Source: Colletotrichum lupini
Taxonomy: Eukaryota > Ascomycota > Sordariomycetes > Glomerellales > Glomerellaceae
Direction of reading: 5' to 3'
NCBI RefSeq assembly: GCF_023278565.1
Contig: NC_064675.1
Span: 6,200,001 to 6,264,000, forward strand
Length of the DNA stretch: 64,000 nt
This document shows, piece by piece, positions 34,373 to 46,400 of this stretch (the stretch's first letter is position 1; each line of letters opens with the position of its first letter). The position numbers and the translations under genes were made by a program. The notes under the pieces are model-generated. The model was given only the letters and a program-made list of their open reading frames with translations. It had not been told where the DNA came from and did not search any database.

Positions 34373-37300
34373 TTAATGTAACAGTGTTTCCTTCTGCGCA
34401 TTTCTGAGACTTTCCTGAAGCCAATAAGGCCAAGCGCGTATCGCCGTCGCTCTGGCGTATTCCCCTGGCAAGTAAACATGGCCGCTACGGCCAGACACAA
34501 TCTGCTTGAAGATGGCATCCACAACTGGTTCCGGCTCAAGTATCTTTGATTTGAAGGGGCCCGAGCTGTGCACCTTTTCGATCAAAGCTGTCCTTATATA
34601 GGTCGGATGAATAATACTATTTACGTGCTCAAATCAGCCTTTTACAGCTTGCTAGCTATTAGTATCCCTATTATAGGGTAGTTAGTTCGAACCGTAGTTA
34701 ACGAAGAGATTAATTAAACTATATAAATATCTACGTAAGTATAAAAAGGAGGTTCTAATTATAAGTTAGACTAGCTATAATAATTATAAATAGGGCCCCT
34801 AATTAGCCCCTACGCAGTCGGCTATATACCGCGGTTAAATTAAACTTTTAATTTAATACTAACTTTCTCTTTTTTTTATTAATTTAACTACTATAGTTAG
34901 AAATATAATTCGACCTTAGGCCCGTTTATTAAGTCGTCTCTTTTTCCCCCTTTTCTCTATTCTTTTTATATAACCTATCCCTCTATTTATATAATAACTT
35001 TTTTACTACTTACGAATTACTCTAATCCCTTATTTAGTACTACTTTTATAAAAGCGTTTATAAAGTTATTTTTATTATTAATCTAATAAATCTTAAATAT
35101 CTCGCGCTTTTTATACGATTACCTAAAGGCTATAATATTAATTATAAACCTCTTTTCCTTCGTTATTCCTAATTTAACGAGGTATTCGTATAATAAATAA
35201 AAATTAGTATAAATAACTATTAAAATAAGTAAAAAGCTAATTCGATCGGTAATCTTCTTTAGCGTTATTAAAATTATATAAGAGAGGTTAACGTCGTTAA
35301 CTATACTATAAACCTCTAATACTAATATACTTCTCGTTACTTACTTATTTTTAATTAATAAGTAATAAATTATATTACTATATATAATAAATTCGCTCTT
35401 ACCTATACTCTTATTAACAAGGATAATAATATACCCTAATTATAAAATAAGGTCGTTATTATTTATAAATAACCTATTAATAAAAACGTAAAGCTTACTA
35501 ATTATAAAGTCGATTAGGTAATAAACGAGACCTCGATCGAGATTTATCTATTACTACTTAAGCTACTTATTAAGTACCTCGACGTTTCGTTTAGTTAGAT
35601 TTATAACTTACGCTACTTTAACGTAATTAAAAATCGCTTTAAGTTAATAAATACTTATAATATATACCCCTCGCGCGAGCTTAGCTTTATATTACTTTTT
35701 AATATTAGTTACGTTCGGATTAACGAGGTTAATTTTCTTACTCTATCCCTTTTACTAAAAAACGACGGTTTCCCTTTTAATTATAAAAATCCCGCTATTA
35801 AATACTAAGGGGGTATTTATTATAAAGACTTCTTTTAGCTTTGTTATAAAGCCCGCTTTTTAAAGCTCCTTATCCTCCTTTTTTATAAAATTAATATTAA
35901 ATAGGCCTAATATATCGTTAGTCTATATTCTAACGATCCTAAATTAGTTACTTTCGTACTCCGTAATTAATAAGTACAGGTCGTATATAAAAATAATTAT
36001 TAATAATTAATTAATATAAAAATCGTAATAAGTAGCTTATTAATAAGTACCCGATTTTACGAGCCTATATAGTAGCTTAAGTACTTTAATAATTATACTT
36101 TTTAAGTACTTACTAACTATTTCTTTTAATAAATAGGCTAGGATTTTCCTTATAAGCCCTATAGCCGATTAAGTATCAGCCTAGGTAATATTACGGCTCT
36201 AAATCTTATATCCCTTCTTCCGTAATAATACTATTAGTACTATTATTAATCGTTAGCTATAGCACTATATAGTAAGCGATTATATAAGTAGCGTCGCCTT
36301 TTTAACGTTACTATACCCCTAAATTACGTATTTAAATTTCTTATATAACTAGGGTATTCCTTTCTCTTTAATCTTACGAACTATTCGTAATTTAAATATA
36401 TAAAGGTTTATATATTTTTCTAAGTTATATAAAATAAATTAATAGACCCCTCGATCGTAAAAAGTATCTACTTCGATAAGATCTAATCCCTTATACGGCT
36501 TTTTAATAATTATAATTATACTTTTTTTACGTAATTTAACCGCTAGCTCGAAATCGGCTTTCTCTTTTATTATATAAAAAGTATTAATTACCTCGTCGCT
36601 AGTAATAAATTATTACGTTAGGGCTTATTATTATAATCTTTTATAACGTCTCGTTAGTAGTATTAATACTCTTTTAGCAATTTCCTCTTCCTCGTCGTTT
36701 ATTAATATTACTACGACGATTTCGTTAAGGATAATTTCTTATACCTTTACTACGGGTTATATAGTTTCCCTTAGCTCTTTTTTTTCTTATAAGTTAGAAA
36801 TTACCTTATTAAGATTTATATAGTACGGTCTAACTATTATAATTAATACTTTAAATAGCTAGTTATAATCTCTCGTAACTATATAAGAGCGCTCGTTAAT
36901 AGAAATTAACTTATATAGCCTAGCTTATTATTAAGTAATTTCGCGCTATACTTATATATCTAAATTTAGTAATATATCTAAATTATCCCTTATATCGGGC
37001 CTATTATACGTAGTAATTATCTTATTAACTTACTTTTTTATACTTACTTTACGTAATACCCGTATTACTTTTTTAACTATTTAGGCTCGTTAACTTATGC
37101 TTAGTAACGGTAGCGAGGCTAAGGTCGTTCTTAAATATACTCTAAATACTAATAACGTTAATATAAGTCCGTTAGGCCCTATAGTATTATTATAGTATTT
37201 AAGTACTATTTAAAGGTATTCGTCGTTAGTAAAATCCGGATTTTCCTTTTTAATAATTCTAAACGCCCTTTTTAATTACTAATATGCCCTTTTTACCTTT

Positions 37301-40300
37301 CTAATACTATAGTACGCTTTAACGAGTATAACTTTTAGCTAGTTACTATAGGCCGTTATATTATTTTTAAATTTTACTAACTTAAAGCTAGTATTAGCAT
37401 TAGTTTTAATACCGTCTAGCGGTCCTTAGTATATATTAATCTAGCTTTTTTATAGGGCTACCTATACTATTTTTATTTATAAATCCCGGAGGAATTGCCC
37501 TACTTAGAAGAATATAGCTACGTTAATTATATATAATACTAGCTAACTATTTATATAAAAAATATTAACGACGATTTCCTAGTTAAAATTAAGCTTATTA
37601 CGTAATTTAAACTTAAATTTACGTAAGCTCTGCGCATTTATCTAGTATTAATAATATACTTTCGTTAACTATTTTAGCGCCCCTATTTTAATATTATTAT
37701 TACTTAATTACTTTAAAAGGTTATATAGCTTCGTAACTAACGAGTACCCGAATCTTTAGTATAATCTTCTAAGCTTACTTTCTATTAAGTAATTAATTAA
37801 CTTCGTATTATTAATAAACTTTATAAACGTATACCCCTATTATCGTTCGATTATTTCGAAGTACTTATTACTAAAGATTTTATTCCTCGTATTATTAAAT
37901 ATAATACCTAATCGATCTATATCTTTTAAATATAAGAGAAATAGGGTATTAATAAGTAAAATATAAAAAGTTATCGTTCTAAAGTACGTTTCTATTTTTA
38001 TTATACCTAGGGTAGCGATTTCTTTACCTAGGCTAAAACTAATCCTTATAATACCCGCCGTTAACGTATTAAGCATTATTAATACGATCTTTTATAGTGC
38101 TTAGAATTACCCTTTTTTTTTAATTAACTATTATAATACTTTAGTATTTAAAATAATCCTATAAAAATCGTCTAGGCCGTACTTTTTACTTATATAAAAT
38201 ACTTATATAAGCTTAGTATTTAAGGGATCTAAGTAATATAAAAAGGACCCCTTTAGCTACCCCTAGATTTACTTAGTACTATATTCTTTTTTTTTAAATA
38301 TCGAGAGAAATAGCGTCTTCTCCTTAATTATTAAGAGAATAGGCTTCGGCCTTATTAAATTCGCCCTTTTAGCCTCTTCCGTATTTATTATTTAAAAAAC
38401 CTTCTCTTATTATTTATAAATAAAAGCTTACTTATTAAGAGCTTTTACTACCCTTTATTCGTTTAGCCTCGTATATCCTTTAAAAACTAACGGGGTAAAA
38501 AAAGAGTAATTAATATCGTTAATTTCGTTATAATCTAATTCGTTAGTATAGGGGGTAAGATCTTCCTTATTTTTTAAATTTTTTATAAGGGGTATATACT
38601 TTAAGCCGCTACTTTAGTTATTATTACTAAGTTCTGTACCCCCGGATTTATTTTTATATATAATAAAGAATTAGTTAAATTAATAAGGGCTAGTTTTACT
38701 ATTTACTACTCTCGACTTTTTGTATTATTTATATAATTTAATACGCTCTTCTTTAGAATAGTTATTTAACTAATATCTATCCTTTTTATAAATATAATAT
38801 TACCTTTTTTATTACCCTATTCGTAAGTTAAATCTTTACTTATTTAACGAATTTAGGCCTCTTTATTAGCGATTACTATATCTAGCCTCTTTTCTTTTTT
38901 GATTATATATTTAATCGACTTAATATTATTAATAAGGGCCGTTATATACCTAGAAGTAGGTTTAATATAGTATTCTCGCCTTAATATTAAAACTAGATCT
39001 TAGCTTTAAGTAAAGCGTCTCGTAGTCTTTAAGTACTTAGTATAGGGTTATTTTTACCTCTAGTATATACTAAACTATAATATAAAAATATCCGACTTTC
39101 CGCTTATTTATCCCCTTATTTAGCTAGGTTTTTACTAGCTTATTAATTCGATTAATAAGCTCTTTAAAAATCTCTACTCGTAATTTACCCTCTATTATCC
39201 TAGCTATAAATATAAAAAAAATCGCTCGTAGCTTAAATAGGAGCTCTAAGTACCTATTATAGGTCTTAAAGCGGCTTCGGATTACGTTAATTATACTAAA
39301 AAAGTCGTTTTAATCGAGATTACGTACCGCTTCGTAATAATAATTAGAGGCTTTACTTACGAGTACGATATTAATTACTAAATAGTATTAGTATTCCCTA
39401 ATTCTAACTTTTTCATAATAATCGTAAAATATCGTTAGGGTTTTTTATAAGACCTTATACTTCCCCCTAGAATATAATTTCTCTTTTAAAAAGATCTTTT
39501 TAAAGTCTATAAATTACTTTATATTTATTATTAGATTTTTAATATTTATATATAATCCCTACGTCGCTACGTATTATTAATAATTTCGGGTCGTCTACCT
39601 CTTTTTTTATTAACTAATCGGTACCGAATTTCGTATTAGTAACGGTAATAAGTTATAAATTAAAATAGGTAGAATTATTAATTATCGTACTTTTAGTACT
39701 ATATTTTACCTCGGTATATCCTTTTATAATAATAAATTTCCGTTAGTAATTATAGGGAGAAAATCTAAGTTATTTACCCTTTTTTTAAATTCGTTAAAGC
39801 GATTATACGCTTTATTAACCTATACTTAGTTTTATAGTACGAATTCCTCTTTTATAATTATTATTATTAATATTTTATATAGCTCTTACGATTATAATTA
39901 CGCTAATAATACCCCTCGCTTATAAAAAAATTTATTAACTACTTTCGTAATTCCTAAGCTTACGCTCGCAAACTATTTATTTAGTTAGTAACTAAGGTCG
40001 TTTACGATTTCGTAAAATAGGGGTTACCCCTATAACCCCTTTTTTTTATAAACCTTAATTAAATAGATTAATACTACGTTAATTTACTCGCTATTAGGCT
40101 AATTTACGATTTTATATATTTACGTCCCTTAATAATCCGAGTTAATATTTACTTACTTATAAAGAATTAGGATTTTATTTAAGATCGGGTTTTATCCTCT
40201 TCTTTTTTACCCTAACTTACTAAAAATTATACTCTAACTTATATTTATATTAGCGGTTATTAATATATTTAATTTTAACGGGGATATATTTAATTTACGT

Positions 40301-42890
40301 ATTAATTATAATAAATCCGTACTTTTACTACTCAACGAATTTATTAGGGTCTAAGAAATTCCTATTTCTTTTTACCGTCTTACTACTACTCTCGTTTTTA
40401 TTATTTTTAATAATTATTACTATTTTTTTTAAATCGCTAGCTATTATACTTACTAAGATCCTTCTTTTTATTTAATATAAAAAAGTAGGTTTTAATAATT
40501 CTTTTTAATAATAATAATAGTAAACGTTTATATTATTATAAAAAGATATAGTAATTAGTCTCGGGATCTTTATTAGTTACCGATTTCTATTATTTTATAT
40601 ATTTCTAGCTTTTTAAGCCTCGTACTCTTTATAATTTTTAAATAGCTTCTTTCCCTAACTTACCTCCTCTAGGGTAATATTTTATAAAAATAGTTAAAAA
40701 TAAACGCTAAGTAGCTCGTAAAAGAGCTATATAAGTTATTAAAAACCGTATAGGCCGTTAAGTATAATTAACGAAATTAAGCCCTCTTTTTTATAAAATC
40801 GTAAATTTTAAGGACTTATTAAAAATACTTATTTATTACTCGTATATAATAGGGTTAAATACCTTAGAGATCTTATTTTTTATAGCCTCTTAGTACCCTA
40901 TTTTATATTTTTTAAGTAGTCTTTTTCGTAGCTTAATTATAGTTAAGTAATTATTATTTACTAGCGATCCCTTTTATTATTTAGTTAATTTTTTAAAATT
41001 AGTAATCTCGTACTAAGAGCTAATATAAAAAGAAGCCTTTTAGTAGCCCTTTAAAAGATTTTTTTTTATTTAAATCCTCGTTTTTTTAGCCTTTTTTTAA
41101 GTTAATAATAACTTTAATAAGAGGTCGTAGAACTATTTTAAGATAGCCGCTTTCTTTTTAAATTAATTTCTAAAATCCGTAATACTCTTAACTCGATATT
41201 ATTAAGACTTTTAAATCCCCTCTTTTTTTATTAAACCGTTCCTTATATTTTATTTTTAAATAATACTTAGGGGATAATTAAGGGAGTTACGAAGAGGTTA
41301 TTTAGATTATAGGCTTAAGGTCGTATTTATAAAATCTTTATAATAATAAACTTTTTTATATATTATAAATCTCTTAGCTTAATAACTCTTATAAAATTAC
41401 CTTTATTACTAAATAAGAATATTTATATTTAAAGATCCCCTTTTTTAATCGCGCGGTACTCTTTTATATTATACTATTTAACTCGTTCGTTATACTAATT
41501 AATTAAATAAGTAGTTATTACGTAAATATTTCTTTTTACTAATTTAACTAGTTAATTTCTAATTATAAGCCGGCTATAAAAAGGTTATTTAATAAAAAAG
41601 CTACTTAGGGTAATAGTAAAAAGCTAGTTACTTAAGTAATTTTATTAATTAACGTAGTTTAATATAATAAACGTCGACCTCTCGTAAGTAATAAAGGGCT
41701 ACGATTATTTAATTTCGTATAGTATTTAAGAATTGCCTCTTTTTTTATTTATTTTTATAAAGTTAATTAATATAAATCTCTTATCCCGTACGGTATTAAA
41801 AAGTTATTTTTTTTATATAATAAGATACTTTATTAATCTATAATAATAAAATTTAATTACTAATTAGTATTAGTATCCTTATTATAAAGTAGTTAGTTCG
41901 AACTATAGTTAATAAAGAGATTAATTAAACTATATAAATATTTACGTAAGTATAAAAAGGAGGTTTTAATTATAAGTTAGGCTAGCTATAATAATCGTAA
42001 ATAGGGCCCCTAATTAGCCCCTGCGCAGTCGGCCGTACGCCGCGGTCAAATTAAACTTTTAATCCGACACTAGCTTGTTATTCTTGTGATTACTAACCTT
42101 GTGCGCACTCTCGGTACTTTATACCGATGTCTAATCTCCTGAGCCAATCCTTCATAAAGTCCCAGAGCGCCCATCTTGGAACATGAGTAGTCCACGTTGT
42201 GTACGCCCGTCACAAAGCTCGCCATACTTGCGACTGTGACGACATGGCCATGGTTGTTGTGGATCATCGAGGGTAAGAATTCTTTGATCAGGAGGAAGCT
42301 GGCAATGATGTTGACGTCAAAAACGTGACGAATTTGTTCCTCGGTCTCGTCTAGAATCGAGGCTATCTTCATGACGCCTGCATTGTTCACCAATACCGTA
42401 GGGTCACCGTGATCTTGACGGATTTGGCTTGCGACCTCCTTGATCGACTTGCTTGATGTGATGTCCACTTCGTAGAAGTACGCGTTCGACGCTGACTGCA
42501 GCTTTAGCGGAAATACTCATGAGAGATAGTTCAAGAACGCAGGCCAGACTTACGTAGCGGAGTTCTCGGCGGAACAATATCGAGACTTATGACTTTGATA
42601 CAATTCTTGGCCAGCTTGCGCACCAGCTTGTCTCCAAGGCCTCCAGATCCACCGGTGACTACGACGAGCTCCCTTCGCCAGTCGTAGTTATCTTGAGTGA
42701 AGTTGTTAAGAGTCGCTTGACTCAGGAGACCATTGGTCTTTCGAAGGGTTGCTATACCGAGCAGCAAGGCCAGAACGAATCTCGGCCACCCACGCCGGAA
42801 GACTAACTTCAGGATGCCTGGCGTTTTGTAGTTTTGGAACAGCTCGATAAGCTTCCCAGATAACGCGGACTGGGCAGTCGAGGAAGACAT
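34373..42890 (-). CDS. Membrane-anchored SDR with an intron enlarged by a retrotransposon
   Basis: Three exons (42890-42554, 42491-42098, 34616-34373) join in frame to 324 residues with no stop. An N-terminal membrane helix (RFVLALLLGIATL, about 38-50) precedes LVVVTGGSGGLGDKLV (Rossmann motif, about 74-89), NNAGVMK (about 148), SMASF and YSCSK (Tyr 214, Lys 218). HPTYIRT and a C-terminal RAWPYWLQES follow. This resembles the DHRS/17-beta-HSD11 group of lipid-droplet or ER dehydrogenases. The last intron spans 42097-34617, 7,481 nt. It contains the whole copia element plus its 5-bp duplication; without them the intron is 63 nt, normal for this genome. Whether so long an intron is still spliced is doubtful, so the gene may be functionally silenced though its coding bases are intact. 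The first acceptor was chosen at 42492 because it alone keeps frame. Confidence 0.85.
34652..34656. repeat. Target-site duplication CTAGC, left copy
   Basis: CTAGC sits immediately before the left LTR of the first copia element and recurs at 42070-42074 immediately after its right LTR. Five-base duplications are normal for copia elements. Confidence 0.9.
34657..34858 (-). repeat. LTR of copia copy 1 (3' LTR by coding sense)
   Basis: 202 bp, ends degraded from TG...CA to TA...TA by transitions. It shares blocks such as AAAAAGGAGGTT and GGGCCCCTAATTAGCCCC with the other three LTRs. Confidence 0.9.
41868..42069 (-). repeat. LTR of copia copy 1 (5' LTR by coding sense)
   Basis: 202 bp, ending AATCCGACA at its right edge, which retains the unmutated CA terminus. 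Differences from the left LTR are transitions only. Confidence 0.9.
42070..42074. repeat. Target-site duplication CTAGC, right copy
   Basis: Pairs with 34652-34656; together they restore a 63-nt intron when the element is removed. Confidence 0.9.
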
Positions 42891-43280
42891 TGTCACTGAA
42901 GCTGTCCAAAATCGTCAAAGGAGAGGTTTTAGGCCAGTCGCCTGATGCTATTCGCCGAACATCCTCTGCCCTATATCCTTCGGATCGACGGATGGACAGC
43001 AAAGCCGGCGGGCAATAACCGCTCTCCGTCTGATACTTCCCCGCAATTGCAACGTCCACTTAGGTTCAGGATAGCTCCCTCACCATGTAACACCTCCGCA
43101 TAACAAGCCGAGGCTCAATTGAGTCCGTGCAAATGGTCGTGCGACATTTATGCATGCCTAGAAACCGAGATGCCATTCGACCCTGTGGTTCGCCGAGCAA
43201 GAAACCACGACATACCTGGATGAGTCTCGCGTTAATTAATATCGAACGCGAGCTCGCATAAGACTCTTTTTAAGGACCTA
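42891..43280. promoter_or_regulatory. Remaining SDR-side part of a divergent promoter
   Basis: 390 bases separate the SDR start codon from the second copia element. Removing that element leaves about 429 bases between the SDR ATG and the divergent hydrolase ATG, so this was most likely a bidirectional promoter. The first 300 bases are GC-balanced; AT content rises towards the element, possibly RIP leakage. Confidence 0.6.
43276..43280. repeat. Target-site duplication ACCTA, left copy
   Basis: ACCTA precedes the left LTR of copia copy 2 and recurs at 51454-51458 directly after the right LTR. Confidence 0.9.
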
Positions 43281-43482
43281 TGTCGGATTAGAAGTCTAAT
43301 TCGACCGCGGCATATAGCTAACTACGCAGGGGCTAATTAGGGGCCCTATTTATAATTATCGTAGCTAGCCTAACTTATAATTAGAACCTCCTTTTTATAC
43401 CTACGTAAATATTTATATAATTTAATTAATCTCTTTATTAACTACGGTTCGAATTAATTACTTTATAATAAGGATACTAATA
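43281..43482 (+). repeat. 5' LTR of copia copy 2
   Basis: 202 bp starting TGTCGGATTAG; it is the reverse complement of the copy 1 LTRs apart from transitions. Confidence 0.88.
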
Positions 43483-46400
43483 CTAATTAGTAATTAAATT
43501 CTATTATTATAGATTAGTAAAGTATTTTATTACGTAAAAAAAACGACTTCTGAATACTAAACGGGATAAGAGATTCGTATTAAATAATTTTATAAAAATA
43601 AATAAAAAAAGAGGCAATTTTTAAATACTATACGGAATTAAGTAATTATAGCCTTTTATTACTTACGAGAGGTCGACGTTTATTATATTAAATTACGTTA
43701 ATTAATAAAACTGCTTAAGTAACTAGTCTTTTATTATTACCTTAAGTAGCTTTTTTATTAAACGACTTTTTTATAGCTAGCCCGTAATTAAAAATTAATT
43801 AATTAAATTAGTAAAAGGAAATACTTATATAATAACTACTTACCTAATTAATTAATATAACGAACGAGCTTAATAATATAATATAAAAAAGTACTATATA
43901 ATTAAAAAAGGGGATTTTTAAACGTAAATATTTTTATTTAGTAATAAAAATAACCCTATAGGAGTTATTAAGTTAAGAAATTTATAATATATAAAAAAGT
44001 CTATTACTACGAGGATTTTATAAGTATAACTTTAAGCTTATGATTTAAATAACCTCTTTATAACTCCCTTAACTACTCCTCGGGTATTATTTAAAAATAT
44101 AATATAAAGGACGGTTTAATAAGAGAAAAGGGGATTTAAAAGTCCTAATAGTATTAAGTTAAGAGTATTACGGATCTTAGAGATTAACTTAAAAAAAAGG
44201 CGGCTATTTTAAAATAGTTTTATAACCTCCCGCTCGAGTTATTATTAGCTTAAAAAAAGGCTAAAAAGACGAGGATTTAAGGAGAAAAGAAAAGAATCTT
44301 TTAGAGGGCTAATAAAGGGCTTTTTTTTATATTAGCTCTTAGTACGAGATTACTAATTTTAAAAAATTAACTAAGTAATAAAAGGGATCGTTAGTAAGTA
44401 ATAATTACTTAATTATAATTAAGTTATAAAAAAGACTACTTAAAAAATATAAAATAGGGTACTGAGAGGTTATAAAAAATAAAATTTTTAAGGTATTTAA
44501 CTTTACTATATACGAGTAATAAGTAAGCATTTTTAATAAGTTTTTAAAATTTATAATTTTATAAAAAAGAGGGCTTAATTTTATTAATTATACTTAACGG
44601 CCTATATAGTTCTTAATAGCTTATATAGCTCTTTTATAAACTATTTAATATCTATTTTTAATTATTTTTATAAAATACTACCCTAGAGGAGGTAAGTCGA
44701 GGAAAGAAATTATTTAAAGATTATAAAAAATACGAGGCTTAAGAGGCTAGAAATATATAGAATAATAAAAATTAATAATTAATAAAAATCCCGAGACTAA
44801 TTATTATATTTTCTTATAATAATATAAACGTTTATTATTATTATTATAAAAAAGAACTACTAAAACCTACCCTTTTATACTAAATAAAAAAGAGGATTTT
44901 AGTAAATATAATAGTTAGCGATTTAGAAAAATAATAATAATTATTAAAAATAATAAAAATAAGAGTAGTAGTAAGACGGTAAGAAAAAGCGGGAATTTCC
45001 TAGACCCCGATAAATTTATTAAGTAATGAAAGTACGGATTTATTATAACTAGCGCGCGGATTAAATATATCCCTATTAAAATTAAATATATTAATAATTA
45101 CTAATATAAGCATAAGCTAAAGTACGACCCTTAGCGAGTTGGGGTAAAAAGAAAAAGGACGAAACCCGATTTTAAATAGAATCCTAATCCTTTATAAATA
45201 AGTAAATATTAACCCGGATTATTAGGGGACGTAGATATATAAAATTGCGGATTAGCTTAATAATAAATAAATTAATATAGTATTAATCTATTTAACTAAG
45301 GTTTATAAAAAAAAGGGGCTATAGGGGTAACCCCTATTTTATAAAATTATAGACGACTTTAATTACTAATTAGATAAATAGTTCGTAATTATAAGCTTAG
45401 GAATTGTAAAAGTAGTTAATAAATTCTTTTATAAGCGAGGGGTATTATTAGCGTAATTATAATTACGAGAGCTATACGAAATATTAATAATAATAATTAT
45501 AGAGGAGGAATTTATATTATAAAACTAAGTATAGGTTAATAGAGCGTATAATTACTTTAATAAATTTAAAAAAAGGGTAAACGACCTAGATTTCCTCTCT
45601 ATAATTACTAATAGAAATTTATTATTATAAAAGGATATACCGGGGTAAAATATAGTACTAAAAGTATAATAATTAATAATTCTACTTATTTTAATTTATA
45701 ACTTATTACTATTACTAATACGAAATTCGGCGCTAATTAGTTAATAAGAGAGGAGGTAAACGACCCGAAGTTATTAATAATACGTAGCGACGTAGGGATC
45801 GTATATAAATATTAAAAATTTAGTAATAAATACGAGGTAATTTATAAACCTTAAAAAGATCTTTTTAAAAAAGAAATTATATTCTAAGGGGAAGTATAAG
45901 GTTTTATAAAAAACCTTAATAATATTTTATAATTATTATAAAAAAGTCGGAATTAGGGAATATTAGTACTATTTAGTAATTAATATCGTACTCGTAAATA
46001 AAGTCTTTAATTATTATTACGAAATAGTACGTAATTTCGATTAAAACGACTTTTTTAGTATAATTAATATAATCTAAAGCCGCTTTAAAACTTACGATAA
46101 GAACCTAGAGCTCTTATTTAAGTTATGAGCGATTTTTTTTATATTTATAGCTAGGATAATAGAGGGTAAATTGCGAGTAAAGATCCTTAAAGAGCTTATT
46201 AATTAAATTAATAAGCTAGCGAAAACCTAGCTAAATAAGGGGATAAATAAGTAGAATGTCGGATATTTTTATATTATAATTTAGTATATATTAGAAGTAA
46301 AAATAACCCTATATTAATTACTTAAAGACTATAAGATACTTTACTTAAGGCTAAGATCTAGCTTTAATATTAAGGTAAAAATGCCGTACTAAACCTATTT

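Larger units (their letters stand above)
34657..42069 (-). mobile_element. Ty1/copia LTR retrotransposon, RIP-degraded (copy 1)
   Basis: The 7,413-bp element is flanked by CTAGC duplications and two 202-bp direct LTRs (34657-34858, 41868-42069). The two LTRs differ only by C/T and G/A transitions. The interior is extremely AT-rich with stops in every frame, as RIP produces. A surviving 78-codon minus-strand frame (37840-38076) contains YLKDIDRLGIIFNNTRNK, which resembles the Ty1/copia protease/pre-integrase region. This and the match to copy 2 show that the coding strand is minus, the same sense as the host SDR gene. In copy 2 the reverse-transcriptase/RNase-H end supports the copia assignment. 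No product can be made. Length matches copy 2 without its insert (7,412 bp). Confidence 0.92.

Noticed and set aside
34373..34616. Stand-alone small SDR-like gene or gene fragment
   Set aside because: It begins in splice phase 2 after an AG acceptor and completes the SDR from 42098, so it is the third exon of that gene.
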